NCBI GenBank assembly: GCA_026706445.1
Contig: JAPOYT010000136.1
Location: forward strand, 1-40,522
DNA from: Chloroflexota bacterium
Lineage (GTDB): Bacteria > Chloroflexota > Anaerolineae > Aggregatilineales > Phototrophicaceae
Direction of reading: 5' to 3'
DNA: 40,522 bases
The position numbers and the translations under genes were made by a program. Every line of letters begins with the position of its first letter. Positions within the stretch are counted from its first letter, which is position 1. Positions 1 to 7,444 of this stretch are shown in pieces. A model generated the notes under the pieces. The model did no database searches, had not been told where the DNA came from, and saw only the letters and a program-made list of their open reading frames with translations.

Positions 1-168
1 GCCCGGGTGCGTGTGCCAATGGGTGACGGCGCCGTCGGTGAAATGCACCAGCGCAACCGTCACACCGCCTTCCGTCTGCGCCGCCATCAGCCGCTCCAGC
101 TGCGATGATCCGCCCGAAACGTAAACGTTTGCGCTGGATTCCCGTTCTTCTTTAGAAAGATGTTTCAT
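1..168 (-). CDS. Cupin-domain protein, 3' end beyond window
   Basis: Only the first 56 codons lie in the window; the frame runs open off the left edge. The ATG at 168-166 is preceded by a GGAG ribosome site, and the product begins MKHLSKEERESS. The visible part ends in HWHTHPG, which matches the first metal-binding motif of small cupins (two His spaced by one residue, then G). The preceding GVTVALVHFTDGAVT stretch fits the strands leading into that motif. It is the last visible gene of the minus-strand carbohydrate operon, 23 bases after the sugar permease. A cupin there could be a sugar-acid or keto-sugar isomerase, but with most of the protein missing only the fold can be called. A 12-base site resembling a LacI-family operator lies inside the gene at 121-132. 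Confidence 0.75.
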   Translation of the reverse strand, partial: MKHLSKEERESSANVYVSGGSSQLERLMAAQTEGGVTVALVHFTDGAVTHWHTHPG

Positions 169-191
169 CGTTATCGCTCCTTGATTCTCAA

Positions 192-1208
192 CTAGGCTGA
201 GCGCAGCAGCGCCCAGCGCAAGTACAAAATGCCGGCGAGATAGAGCAGGGCGCCGGTCGCGATCAGCAGATAAGATTTGCGCGGCGCGCCCTTGAATTCG
301 CCCGTCGCCAAGCCCCAGACATAGGTCCAAAGTTGCGATGTTGTGCCTATGGGCCAAGAGACGGCGGCAGTTAGGGCGCCGGTGGCGAAGGCGTTGATGA
401 TGTTGCCGCCATAGTGCGCGCCGGCGGCGATGAGCGAGTAGCGATGCCTGGCCCAGCCAGCACGGAGAAACAGCGACCATTGGCGGCGGAGCGTCAATAT
501 GGCGCCGGACGTCAGAACCGCGCCGATGAGCGAACCGGTCACCAAGACGATTATGTAGGAAAGCGGGGTCAGACCGTATTCTCGGCCAGGCGCTCGCAGC
601 GAATACGATAATCCGAGCGGGTAGGCGGTGATAATCGCCGACGCGAGGCCGACAAGAGCCATATTCTTCGCGATCAAGCGTCTACTTGTCTCCTCAGCGG
701 CGTCGCGCAACTGACTTGCCGCCGCCTCGAAAAGCGAGCGGTCGCGCAGGATTCTCGCCCAGACGGTTGCCATTGCGGCGGCGAATAGCAGCAGACAGGC
801 GACCATCAGATCGAGCGGGGCGAGAGCGGCCGGCCTGCCGCCGACGAGCGCGGCCAGCGACGTGCCCAGGATCAGGCTCATGAAGGTCTGAATCGGCGCC
901 GTCACCGATAAGCCGACAGCGGTGAATACCGTCAAGGTGATCCGTACGCCAATGACAAATGTCCCGCCGGCAGCCAGCGCGATGATGATGACCGCGGGCC
1001 GCTCGCGCCATACTTGCGCCATCTCGTCGAACAGTTCCTCCCCCAGCGCCATCCAGGCAAGAATCCACACGAAAACGAAGGAGAAGATATAGAGGCCCAG
1101 AAAAAAGGCGTCCAGTGGATAGCCATCCAGCTTCTTGAGAACGACCGCCCACGAGCCCCAAAGGAAAGCGTTAAACAGGCCGCCCAGTATCGCGACTTCC
1201 TGCGTCAT
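192..1208 (-). CDS. GRP/DMT-superfamily sugar permease-like membrane protein
   Basis: This 338-residue integral membrane protein has about ten hydrophobic segments in two similar halves, the architecture of the drug/metabolite transporter superfamily. The N-terminal FLWGSWAVVLKK and the C-terminal SQLWTYVWGLATGEFKG followed by a last helix (LLIATGALLYLAGILYL) resemble the glucose/ribose porter (GRP) and RhaT-like branch, which move sugars with a cation. A charged cytoplasmic loop around residues 150-180 separates the halves. The start codon overlaps the stop of the upstream Gfo/Idh gene by one base (TGATG), so the two are translationally coupled. In this operon it would be a second transport route beside the ABC importer, either for uptake of the same sugar or for export of a product. 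The substrate is unknown. Confidence 0.7.
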   Translation of the reverse strand: MTQEVAILGGLFNAFLWGSWAVVLKKLDGYPLDAFFLGLYIFSFVFVWILAWMALGEELFDEMAQVWRERPAVIIIALAAGGTFVIGVRITLTVFTAVGLSVTAPIQTFMSLILGTSLAALVGGRPAALAPLDLMVACLLLFAAAMATVWARILRDRSLFEAAASQLRDAAEETSRRLIAKNMALVGLASAIITAYPLGLSYSLRAPGREYGLTPLSYIIVLVTGSLIGAVLTSGAILTLRRQWSLFLRAGWARHRYSLIAAGAHYGGNIINAFATGALTAAVSWPIGTTSQLWTYVWGLATGEFKGAPRKSYLLIATGALLYLAGILYLRWALLRSA

Positions 1209-2269
1209 CAGACTCGGATGGCGCGGATCATTTCAACTGCCAGCTCGACATCGGCATTGGCGTCCGCGCCGGTGGTCCGCACTTCTCGGTCTTCCCGAAT
1301 GCAGTCGTAAAAGTGCAGCCACTCCCGACGAAACGCTTCCTCGTGAGAAGCCGGCACAACTTTATGAACCGGTGAGCCCTTATCATTTTCCTGAATGGTC
1401 ACCGTTGTCGGCGCATATTTGACATAGGGATTGGGGAAGACAATGCTTACGGTCTCGCTCTTGCCGTAGGCTGTTAGCTGCTCATCCCACCACAGGTAAT
1501 CGGGCCAGATGCCCGCTTCAAAGACACAGCGCCGCTGCGGGCCGAAGTCCAGTACGGAAAGTATCTCGGTCGGCGAAATGGCATCGCTGAAGAGGACGCT
1601 CTCTGCCGCGCCGAACGCGCCGCGCAGGATGGCCAGATCATGACTCGAAAGCATCAGCAGCATGTTGAAAAGACCGGAAAAGCGCGCGTGGCTTTTTCCC
1701 AGAGCCGCTTTGGACGCGGCGTCGATTTTCGCGGCGCCGTCAGTGAGGACATCCTGGGGAATGTCATCGGCGGTCACTAGCGTATAGAGCGGCTCATGCA
1801 CGGTGAAATCGCCGGCGAAATCATGAACGCGGATCAGGCGCACATCCTCCATCGCCCGCATGCGCGCCATGCCATACTCATAGCCGGGATCATAACGTTT
1901 CATGTAGCCGACCATGAGCTTGACCTTGTTGCGCTCGACCGCGCTTAATACACGATGCCCCTCGGAGGGGTCGAAACAGAAGGGCTTCTCGACGAAGAGA
2001 TGCTTTCCAGATTCGGCGGCGGCTTCGGCGATATCGCCGTGATCCATCGTCAGGATGGCGACAATGTCGATATCGTCCGCCGCTAGAAGTTCCTCATAAG
2101 CGACGTAGCGATCGCTGACCCCATACCATTCGGCGACGGTGTTCACGACTTTGGCCGAGATATCACAGACCGCGGCAATTTCATATTGCGGCAGTTCCAT
2201 CAGGTAGGGCAGATGCATGATCTGGGCGATCTGGCCGCAGCCGATTACGCCTACTCGTAATTTCTCCAA
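1208..2269 (-). CDS. Gfo/Idh/MocA-family NAD(P)-dependent oxidoreductase
   Basis: The 353-residue product opens with LRVGVIGCGQIAQ, the Rossmann GxGxxA of sugar dehydrogenases of the glucose-fructose oxidoreductase/inositol dehydrogenase family. The family lysine is in VEKPF (about residue 94), and SSHDLAI carries the His-Asp pair expected in the C-terminal alpha/beta domain. I chose the TTG at 2269-2267 because a perfect GGAGGT lies seven bases upstream. A longer frame back to 2326 adds 19 residues unlike the family N-terminus and would span that ribosome site. Such enzymes oxidise or reduce a sugar or cyclitol hydroxyl at the expense of NAD(P). With a TIM-barrel isomerase and an ABC importer in the same operon it most likely performs the first oxidation of the imported sugar. 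It is separated from the permease upstream by a short palindromic repeat. Confidence 0.88.
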   Translation of the reverse strand: MEKLRVGVIGCGQIAQIMHLPYLMELPQYEIAAVCDISAKVVNTVAEWYGVSDRYVAYEELLAADDIDIVAILTMDHGDIAEAAAESGKHLFVEKPFCFDPSEGHRVLSAVERNKVKLMVGYMKRYDPGYEYGMARMRAMEDVRLIRVHDFAGDFTVHEPLYTLVTADDIPQDVLTDGAAKIDAASKAALGKSHARFSGLFNMLLMLSSHDLAILRGAFGAAESVLFSDAISPTEILSVLDFGPQRRCVFEAGIWPDYLWWDEQLTAYGKSETVSIVFPNPYVKYAPTTVTIQENDKGSPVHKVVPASHEEAFRREWLHFYDCIREDREVRTTGADANADVELAVEMIRAIRV

Positions 2270-2270
2270 T

Positions 2271-2276
2271 TGGGAC
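2271..2276 (-). promoter_or_regulatory. Strong ribosome binding site deciding a TTG start
   Basis: On the minus strand GGAGGT is followed by CCCAA-spaced TTG (2269-2267). The near-perfect anti-16S match and ideal spacing make the non-ATG codon the likely start of the Gfo/Idh gene. Confidence 0.75.
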
Positions 2277-2315
2277 CTCCTTCTCAGCGATATCCAGTTG
2301 GTCGTGCTACAAAGC

Positions 2316-2340
2316 GGGCGAGCCAAGGCTCGCCCCTACA
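2316..2340. repeat. Small palindromic repeat, single-hairpin form
   Basis: Arms GGGCGAGCC and GGCTCGCCC enclose a two-base centre, and the right side continues as CCTACA. The 25 bases 2316-2340 are exactly the reverse complement of 6741-6765. The element sits in the 90-base gap between the permease and Gfo/Idh genes of one operon, so in RNA it would form a stable hairpin inside the polycistronic message. It has no T-run, so it is a REP-like repeat rather than an intrinsic terminator. Confidence 0.8.
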
Positions 2341-2359
2341 ATTCGCTTGTGCGGCGCGC

Positions 2360-3244
2360 TCAACTCTTGACGGCGCCGGCCGTTAAGCCTTCGATGAACC
2401 AGCGCTGCATAGCGACATAGAGGACGATGACCGGAATGGTGACCATGCTGAGCGCGGCGAAATAGAGCGTCCAGTCGGCTGAATATCGATAGAAGAAGTT
2501 GACTAAACCCAAGGGAATCGTCTGCAACTCCGCCTGGCGGATGAAGATGAAAGCCAGAAAGAATTCGTTCCAGAAGAACATGCCCTGAAAGATCGCCACT
2601 GTCGCCAGCCCGGGACGAGCCAAGGGCAGCACGACATGCCAGAATACTTGCAATCGGTTGGCGCCATCGACCAGCGCCGCGTCTTCCAGCTCCGGCGGAA
2701 TCGACATGAAGAAGCCACGCAAGAGGAAGATGCTGAAGGCCATGGAAGTGCCCGCGTAAACGAAGACGAGCCCGAAACGGCTGTTGAGAATGCCCAGCGT
2801 TCGCACCACGATGAAAAGCGGGATGACGGTGACCTCAGGCGGGATCATCATGGTCGCCAGTATGATGAGAAAGATCGCCTGCCGCCCGGGGAATTGCAAG
2901 CGCGCCAGGGCATACGCGGCGATTGACGACACGATTAGCAGCACGCTGAGGCTAAGTACCGTGATGATGATGCTGTTGCCGATGCGCGCGCCCAAGTCGG
3001 CAATGCGCCAGGCATCGACGTAATTCTGCCAAATCATCGTCCGCGGCGGTCCCCAGACGTTGTTGAAGAGATCGGCGTCTGTCTTCAGCGAGCCGAACAC
3101 CATCCAGAAGAGCGGGTAGATGGTCTGAACGGTGGCGACAATCAATATCGCGTAGACCAGCAGCAGCTTGAGACGATCAGTGAGAGGCTTGGAAAACAGA
3201 TCGCCAAAGATATCAGGATTCGTTTGTCTGGCGGCGGTTGCCAT
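2360..3244 (-). CDS. Carbohydrate ABC importer permease, MalG/UgpE type
   Basis: The 294-residue protein has a charged N-terminal tail (MATAARQTNPD...), six predicted membrane helices and the family's cytoplasmic coupling loop, ELEDAALVDGANRLQVFWHVVLPLARPGL at about residues 190-218, where the ABC ATPase docks. It ends in the typical RWFIEGLTAGAVKS, close to the MalG-family C-terminus. The ATG at 3244 follows GGGAG at short spacing; the open frame further upstream overlaps the preceding permease and is not family-like. It pairs with the permease just upstream (14-base gap) to form the membrane channel for the binding protein encoded at 5272-6585. No ATPase gene lies in the operon, so a shared MsmX/UgpC-like ATPase encoded elsewhere is presumed. 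Confidence 0.93.
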   Translation of the reverse strand: MATAARQTNPDIFGDLFSKPLTDRLKLLLVYAILIVATVQTIYPLFWMVFGSLKTDADLFNNVWGPPRTMIWQNYVDAWRIADLGARIGNSIIITVLSLSVLLIVSSIAAYALARLQFPGRQAIFLIILATMMIPPEVTVIPLFIVVRTLGILNSRFGLVFVYAGTSMAFSIFLLRGFFMSIPPELEDAALVDGANRLQVFWHVVLPLARPGLATVAIFQGMFFWNEFFLAFIFIRQAELQTIPLGLVNFFYRYSADWTLYFAALSMVTIPVIVLYVAMQRWFIEGLTAGAVKS

Positions 3245-3258
3245 GTACTCTCCCAGCC

Positions 3259-4110
3259 TCAGAAGTTGTAGGCGCCGCTGCGGCCAATGCGAATGTAGCT
3301 GAAGGCAATGACCGCCACGACGAGAAAGAGGGCGAATCCCATCGCCGAGGCGTAGCCCAGCTTGCCGAAGCGGAAAGCTTGTGTCACCAGATGGGTTAGC
3401 ACGACCTCGGTGGTGTGATTGGGTCCGCCGTCGGTACACCGTAATACCAGCTCGAAATTCCGAACGAAGGCGCCATTCAGCGATAGCAGCACGCTGATGA
3501 AGGTCACCGGGGCGAGCAGGGGCAGGGTGATGCGCCTCAGCCGCGTCCAGGCGCCAGCGCCGTCAATGATCGCCACTTCGTAAAGATCCTTTGGGATCGA
3601 TTGCAGCCCAGCCAGGAAGAGCACCATGTGAAAACCGGTCCACTTCCATATATCTACGGTGATGATAGCGCCGAGCGCGGTTGCCTGATCGCTCAGCCAG
3701 GCGCGTATAAGGCTATCCAAGCCAAGCAATTCCAGCCCGGCATTCAGCAGGCCGAAGGTGGGATTGTAAATCCAGGACCAGAGCAAGCCGATGACGACGA
3801 ACGATAGCGTCACCGGCAGAAAGAGGGCAGTGCGAAAGAAGATGACGCCTTTGATCTTTTGATTGACGAGCAGCGCCAGAAAAAGCCCCAAGACATTTTT
3901 CACCAGCACGACGGAAATAGCGAATATGATCGTATTCGTCACCGCCTTCAGGAAAACATCATCGCGTTCGATCAGCCGGATATAATTCCTCGTGCCGATG
4001 AAGACGGGCGAATTGAAGCCGTCCCAGCGGTGAAAGCTCAGGTAAAAGCCGTAGACGATTGGAATGATGACGAAGATGATCAGCAGAATGATGGCCGGCG
4101 TCATCATCAT
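3259..4110 (-). CDS. Carbohydrate ABC importer permease, MalF/UgpA type
   Basis: This has 283 residues from the first ATG, with six predicted helices. The coupling loop DLYEVAIIDGAGAWTRLRRITLPLLAPV carries the family EAA-type motif, and the C-terminal segment is GKLGYASAMGFALFLVVAVIAFSYIRI. Three consecutive ATG codons (4110-4102) open directly into the first helix, which is unusual. The same frame stays open upstream for a Lys/Arg-rich stretch (AKRKSYPRVYRHLSAY) that looks exactly like the cytoplasmic tail family members carry before helix 1. That stretch has no ATG, GTG or TTG, only a CTG at 4182 and ATT/ATC codons further up. Either a rare start codon is used or the original start was lost. 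Function is import of a mono- or oligosaccharide or polyol together with the downstream permease. Confidence 0.88.
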   Translation of the reverse strand: MMMTPAIILLIIFVIIPIVYGFYLSFHRWDGFNSPVFIGTRNYIRLIERDDVFLKAVTNTIIFAISVVLVKNVLGLFLALLVNQKIKGVIFFRTALFLPVTLSFVVIGLLWSWIYNPTFGLLNAGLELLGLDSLIRAWLSDQATALGAIITVDIWKWTGFHMVLFLAGLQSIPKDLYEVAIIDGAGAWTRLRRITLPLLAPVTFISVLLSLNGAFVRNFELVLRCTDGGPNHTTEVVLTHLVTQAFRFGKLGYASAMGFALFLVVAVIAFSYIRIGRSGAYNF

Positions 4111-4253
4111 ATAAGCGGAGAGATGCCGATAAACGCGCGGGTAGCTTTTCCGCTTAGCGAAGGTCCCTTGCTCCGCAGCCAGGCTGTTTCGATTTGAAGG
4201 CGTCTTAATGATCTCTTTTTCCCAAAAATCGCTCCCCCCGAAAGGCCGCGGCT

Positions 4254-5159
4254 TTAGGCGATATTCAGCCTTAAGCCCAGGTCCTTCACGACATAGTCAA
4301 TGCTCTCGAGGCAGCTTTGCTCAGCCGTTTTATGCGATGCGTCCAACTCGATGAGCGCCAGCCCGTCATAATCGCTTTCCAGCATAATCTCGACCATGGC
4401 CGGGAAATCAACCACGCCCGCGCCCAACTCGCAGAAAGAGAGATAGCGCGCGTAGCCCTCCAGCCCTTCAAAGTCTTTGGCGTCCTTGAAGTGAATGTAA
4501 TCGATGTGCTCCATGTACGTACGCATGATGTCCACCGGGTCTGCCTCTTTGATGACCAGGTGAGCGGGATCAATGCAAAGCCCGACCAGGTCGGTATCGA
4601 CGATCGCCATGAAGCGGTCAAGCTGCTCGCGCGTTTCGATGAAGCAGTCCAGGTGCGGATGGTAAACCGTGCGGATACCGAGCTTGTTGCTGAAGGCGCC
4701 CAATTCTTCCAGCGCTTTGGCGAAGGCCCGAAAGTCGTCATCGGTCTGCGGTTTCGCGCCGACCGGAGGTCCGCCGCCACAGACGAGAATCTTGGCGCCG
4801 AAACTCTGGAGGAAGCGCGTCACCGCCATAACGCAATCGCGCTCGTGGGGCCACAATTCACTATTGGTGTATTCGCAATTAGCGTAGAGCGAAGACAGCC
4901 GCAGCCCATACTCTTCCTGCGCCTTGTTGAAGAGATGCATGCGGCGCAAGAAATCGGTGTCCGTCATCATCTGGGGCGGACCCGAGTCCTCCAGCGTCAT
5001 GAAACGGCGCGCGAAGTAGTCGCTGAGGCTGTTGAAGATCAGCGCTTCGTACCAGACGAAGCCAACATCAGCAAGGAAGGGAAAGCCTTCTTCCGGGCGG
5101 CCCTCGAAATCCCAAGTATTGAGGTGATAGCCGATCTCAAACTTCTGCTCTTTTGGCAT
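4254..5159 (-). CDS. Sugar phosphate isomerase/epimerase-like TIM-barrel protein
   Basis: The 301-residue protein belongs to the xylose isomerase-like/AP-endonuclease 2 TIM-barrel family, which includes IolE, IolI, hydroxypyruvate isomerases and epimerases. Visible barrel signatures are YHPHLDCFIETREQLDRFM (metal and substrate histidines), LVGLCIDPAHLVI (Asp-Pro-x-His), YIHFKDAKD and, near the end, LALIELDASH, giving the usual metal-binding Glu/Asp/His set. The start ATG at 5159 follows a GAGGA site. It lies between the binding-protein gene and the permeases. It could isomerise, epimerise or dehydrate the imported sugar or inosose, upstream or downstream of the Gfo/Idh dehydrogenase. The IolE-like length and HFKD motif make inosose dehydratase a reasonable but unproven candidate. 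Confidence 0.85.
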   Translation of the reverse strand: MPKEQKFEIGYHLNTWDFEGRPEEGFPFLADVGFVWYEALIFNSLSDYFARRFMTLEDSGPPQMMTDTDFLRRMHLFNKAQEEYGLRLSSLYANCEYTNSELWPHERDCVMAVTRFLQSFGAKILVCGGGPPVGAKPQTDDDFRAFAKALEELGAFSNKLGIRTVYHPHLDCFIETREQLDRFMAIVDTDLVGLCIDPAHLVIKEADPVDIMRTYMEHIDYIHFKDAKDFEGLEGYARYLSFCELGAGVVDFPAMVEIMLESDYDGLALIELDASHKTAEQSCLESIDYVVKDLGLRLNIA

Positions 5160-5182
5160 GGCGTATTGTCCTCTTTTGCGAA

Positions 5183-5194
5183 GTAAACGTTTGC
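5183..5194. promoter_or_regulatory. Possible LacI-family operator half-palindrome
   Basis: GTAAACGTTTGC has the AAACGTTT core common in LacI/GalR operators. It sits between the binding-protein and isomerase genes, just before the isomerase ribosome site. The identical 12-mer occurs at 121-132 inside the cupin gene. No LacI-type gene is in the window, so this is only a candidate. Confidence 0.3.
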
Positions 5195-5201
5195 AATGGC
5201 G

Positions 5202-5236
5202 GGTGGATCCGTCCCGCCCATCAGGACGGATCCACC
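5202..5236 (-). promoter_or_regulatory. Intercistronic hairpin after the binding-protein gene
   Basis: Perfect 13-base arms GGTGGATCCGTCC and GGACGGATCCACC flank a nine-base loop. There is no T-run on the minus strand, so termination would be inefficient. Hairpins directly after a binding-protein gene commonly stabilise its message and give it excess over the permeases. Confidence 0.7.
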
Positions 5237-5271
5237 GCTGTTTTGTCGATTGCGGACGAGGTTGTACTTAC

Positions 5272-6585
5272 TCAGTCATCGTAGGAATAGCCGTCGAAGA
5301 CGAGATCGTCGAAGACATCCTGAATCGAAGCCATGCCTTCTTCCGCCGTGATCGTACCGCCGACGATGCCTTGGATGGCGCTTTGGAAGGCGTCGTTAAT
5401 CTCGGTGGGCCAGATCCAGTCAAGGAAGCGCGCGGTATTGGGGAAGTGGTTGGATCGCAGGTCATCGGCGATAGCGGATTCGACTACGGTAACGCCCTTG
5501 ATTGAGGTGGCCAGCGGCTCCATGATGCCGAGATGCTTGTCGGCGATGTCGGGTCGCGAGAGATATTCGAGGAAGGCTACGGCGTGCGGCAATGCTTCGT
5601 CGCTAACACCACTATAAATGCAGTAGCCCGAGTCAGGACCGCCACCGTGCCCGCGCGCGCCAGGAACATCGGCAAGCTGCGGGAACTCAAAGACGCCCCA
5701 TTCGAAATCGACGACATTCGCCTCGATCCAAGGAAGCTCCCAGGTGCCGCCATAATAGATGGCGGATTGCTGGAGGGCGAACGCGCTGCGCATGCCATCC
5801 CAATCGACGGAAAGCGAATCGCGATCGAGGATGCCGTCATCGACGAATTGGCCGATCCGCGCCAGCGCTTCGACATCAGGCGCGTCGGTAAATTTGGCTT
5901 CACCGCGCAGGTTCTGCGCCGTCTTGGCGATTGAGTCGCCCATGGTCTGCGATGCCGTCTCAAAGTACCACATTGGCCACATCCAGACGTTCTTTCCTTG
6001 ATGCAAGACAGGAACATAATCCGCTGCGTCAAGCGCTGCCGCGACGGCAATGAAGTCATCATAGCTATCGGGTTCCGCCAGCCCGAGTTCATTGAATACA
6101 TCGACGTTGTAGAAGAAGGACGAGGTGGAGACCGGCGACACCGGGATGCCGTACACGCGGCCGCCGATGGTGTATGCGTCAAGCGATGCCGGTTCGAAAC
6201 GGTCGACCCAGGGCGCGATGTCGTCGGTGATATCGCGCAGAACGCCACGGCGTACATAGGCGCCGTTGGTGGGATTGGCGGCGCAGCCAATGACATCCAT
6301 GCGCTCGCCGGCGAGGTGTGCGGTCAGCAGACGTGTCACTCCACCATCGATAGGACCTTGCGCATCCCATACGACATCGGAAACGTCCATATTTTCCGCA
6401 AGATAGCCATCGATGACTTCGCGCTCCACCTGCGCTTGTACGTCATCCGGCGCCATGGAGCCGAGGTTGTCAAGGGAGGTAGGACCAAAGACATGGAGGA
6501 CAAAGCCATCTTGAGCGGCGACACTGCCGAAAACGAGCAATGTCAAGACGACAAGCAGCGAACAATAGAAAAGTCTCTTGAACAT
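5272..6585 (-). CDS. Extracellular solute-binding protein, carbohydrate ABC importer (family 1)
   Basis: The 437-residue exported protein has a clear signal peptide (MFKRLFYCSLLVVLTLLVFGSVAAQ, probable cut after AAQ near residue 25). There is no lipobox cysteine at the cut site, so it is not an obvious lipoprotein. The body shows family-1 binding-protein features: GRVYGIPVSPVSTSSFFYNVDVFNELGL (about 140-170), a middle segment ending IYYGGTWELPWIEA, and HAVAFLEYLSRPDIADKHL near residue 340. It captures a sugar outside the membrane and delivers it to the permeases encoded downstream. It is the promoter-proximal gene of the operon. The acidic composition is normal for the family. Sugar specificity cannot be read. 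Confidence 0.92.
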   Translation of the reverse strand: MFKRLFYCSLLVVLTLLVFGSVAAQDGFVLHVFGPTSLDNLGSMAPDDVQAQVEREVIDGYLAENMDVSDVVWDAQGPIDGGVTRLLTAHLAGERMDVIGCAANPTNGAYVRRGVLRDITDDIAPWVDRFEPASLDAYTIGGRVYGIPVSPVSTSSFFYNVDVFNELGLAEPDSYDDFIAVAAALDAADYVPVLHQGKNVWMWPMWYFETASQTMGDSIAKTAQNLRGEAKFTDAPDVEALARIGQFVDDGILDRDSLSVDWDGMRSAFALQQSAIYYGGTWELPWIEANVVDFEWGVFEFPQLADVPGARGHGGGPDSGYCIYSGVSDEALPHAVAFLEYLSRPDIADKHLGIMEPLATSIKGVTVVESAIADDLRSNHFPNTARFLDWIWPTEINDAFQSAIQGIVGGTITAEEGMASIQDVFDDLVFDGYSYDD

Positions 6586-6637
6586 TGGCGAATTGCCTTT
6601 CTTTTGAGAAACACTTCGGAAATCTTATTGCGTCTCG

Positions 6638-6666
6638 AATATAACATGTCGGATTCCGAGCGGCAA
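6638..6666 (-). promoter_or_regulatory. Sigma-70-type promoter of the carbohydrate operon
   Basis: On the minus strand TTGCCG (6666-6661) and TATATT (6643-6638) are 17 bases apart. A TG one base before the -10 adds extended -10 character. It leaves a leader of about 45 bases before the binding-protein ATG at 6585. Confidence 0.65.
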
Positions 6667-6740
6667 ATATCGGTCCCTTGTGTTTGGCGGAAGTGTATCC
6701 TTTTCGGTTGAAATAGGTAAATTGCATCCACCTGACAGTC

Positions 6741-6807
6741 TGTAGGGGCGAGCCTTGGCTCGCCCGTCGGCGAATTAACAGTGGGCGACTCAAGAGTCGC
6801 CCCTACA
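6741..6807. repeat. Composite palindromic element, two hairpins within outer inverted repeats
   Basis: Outer 11-base inverted repeats TGTAGGGGCGA (6741-6751) and TCGCCCCTACA (6797-6807) enclose two inner hairpins: GGGCGAGCC/GGCTCGCCC and GGGCGACTC/GAGTCGCCC, each with a two-base centre. The left 25 bases recur inverted at 2316-2340. The layout resembles a small non-autonomous repeat (REP/MITE-like) and lies upstream of the promoter of the carbohydrate operon. Confidence 0.8.
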
Positions 6808-6882
6808 AAATCATACGTACTTGGGGTTGGGGATATAATCTCGAGGATGGCTCATTTGAATTTCAACCGAGTTCGATACACT
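6802..6882 (+). repeat. Dispersed repeat, copy A (53 bp identical plus decayed tail)
   Basis: Bases 6802-6854 equal the reverse complement of 40470-40522 without a mismatch. Similarity then continues with a small indel and a few substitutions to about 6882 (shared TGAATTTC, ACCGA, ATACACT). The left end overlaps the right arm of the composite palindrome. It contains TTGGGGTTGGGG and a TATAAT, so it may include a promoter, though no good -35 box is placed for it. Confidence 0.85.
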
Positions 6883-7041
6883 ACCTGTTTGGATCTGCGC
6901 GTTGACTGCTCCATATTTTCTGTAGCTGTTGCCGAGTATCATCGCGGACGTGGCAGCGGACAGTATGCGCTGCGACGCATATCACGGAGAATCGATTTTT
7001 GCAGCCTGAACACAACTGCCGTAAAGCGCTGGGCAGTGTTC

Positions 7042-7200
7042 TTTGCCAGAATTGCAGCCTGTTGGCAAAAGCCAGCGGGACAGACAGTTACTTGCTGGAG
7101 CGCCGATTGGGTCATCAGTCGCAACCATATTTTCAGCGCTACACAAACCCGCACGAGGCTGCGCCTTCTCTATACCTATTGGACAGCGCGCGCAAGCGAT
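7042..7200 (+). pseudogene. Probable tyrosine recombinase (integrase) C-terminal remnant
   Basis: One open frame from about 7042 encodes LLAKASGTDSYLLERRLGHQ followed by SQPYFQRYTNPHEAA. This has the spacing of the tyrosine-recombinase end: helix, then LGH with the conserved His, then a Tyr about ten residues later. The upstream HxLRH box and the rest of the catalytic domain are not found in any frame, and no start is present. The frame continues without a stop into a permease fragment, so this is debris rather than a gene. The match rests on motif recognition only. If right, it marks a past mobile element in the decayed zone between the carbohydrate operon and the surface-protein genes. Confidence 0.45.
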
Positions 7201-7261
7201 CGGGCGTCGACAGGCGTCGCTCCGCACGGGTTCAGAACGGAAAGCTGGGGCTTTTGAAGCA

Positions 7262-7424
7262 ATTCCTGAAGACGCTTGCCATTGAAGGGCAATTCTGGCT
7301 GGTCAATCCGGACATCGCGATGTTTTCCTTCAATCGCGCGGGATACGCGGCGGCCATGGCTTTCGGCTTGTTCTTCGTCATCGCCTTCGTAACCTTAATT
7401 CACTGGCGCGCCTCGAAGCTGTGA
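7262..7424 (+). pseudogene. C-terminal fragment of a MalF-type ABC permease
   Basis: About 53 codons end in FNRAGYAAAMAFGLFFVIAFVTLIHWRASKL and a TGA. This is the last membrane helix and tail of a sugar permease; compare GKLGYASAMGFALFLVVAVIAF in the intact permease at 3259-4110. The preceding five helices are missing. It is fused in frame to the integrase-like debris. It is followed by an intact ribosome site and the first codons of a second permease, the usual MalF-MalG gene order, so it is what remains of a second carbohydrate transporter. Confidence 0.75.
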
Positions 7425-7444
7425 GTCTTGTAAGGAGAATGAGC

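Noticed and set aside
4317-5186. 289-codon open frame antisense to the TIM-barrel isomerase
   Set aside because: The opposite strand encodes a clear family protein with operon spacing; this one has no motif.
6821-6840. TTGGGGTTGGGG...TATAAT in the dispersed repeat as a promoter
   Set aside because: The -10 is good but no -35 lies at 16-18 bases and no intact gene follows copy A, so it is noted only within the repeat.
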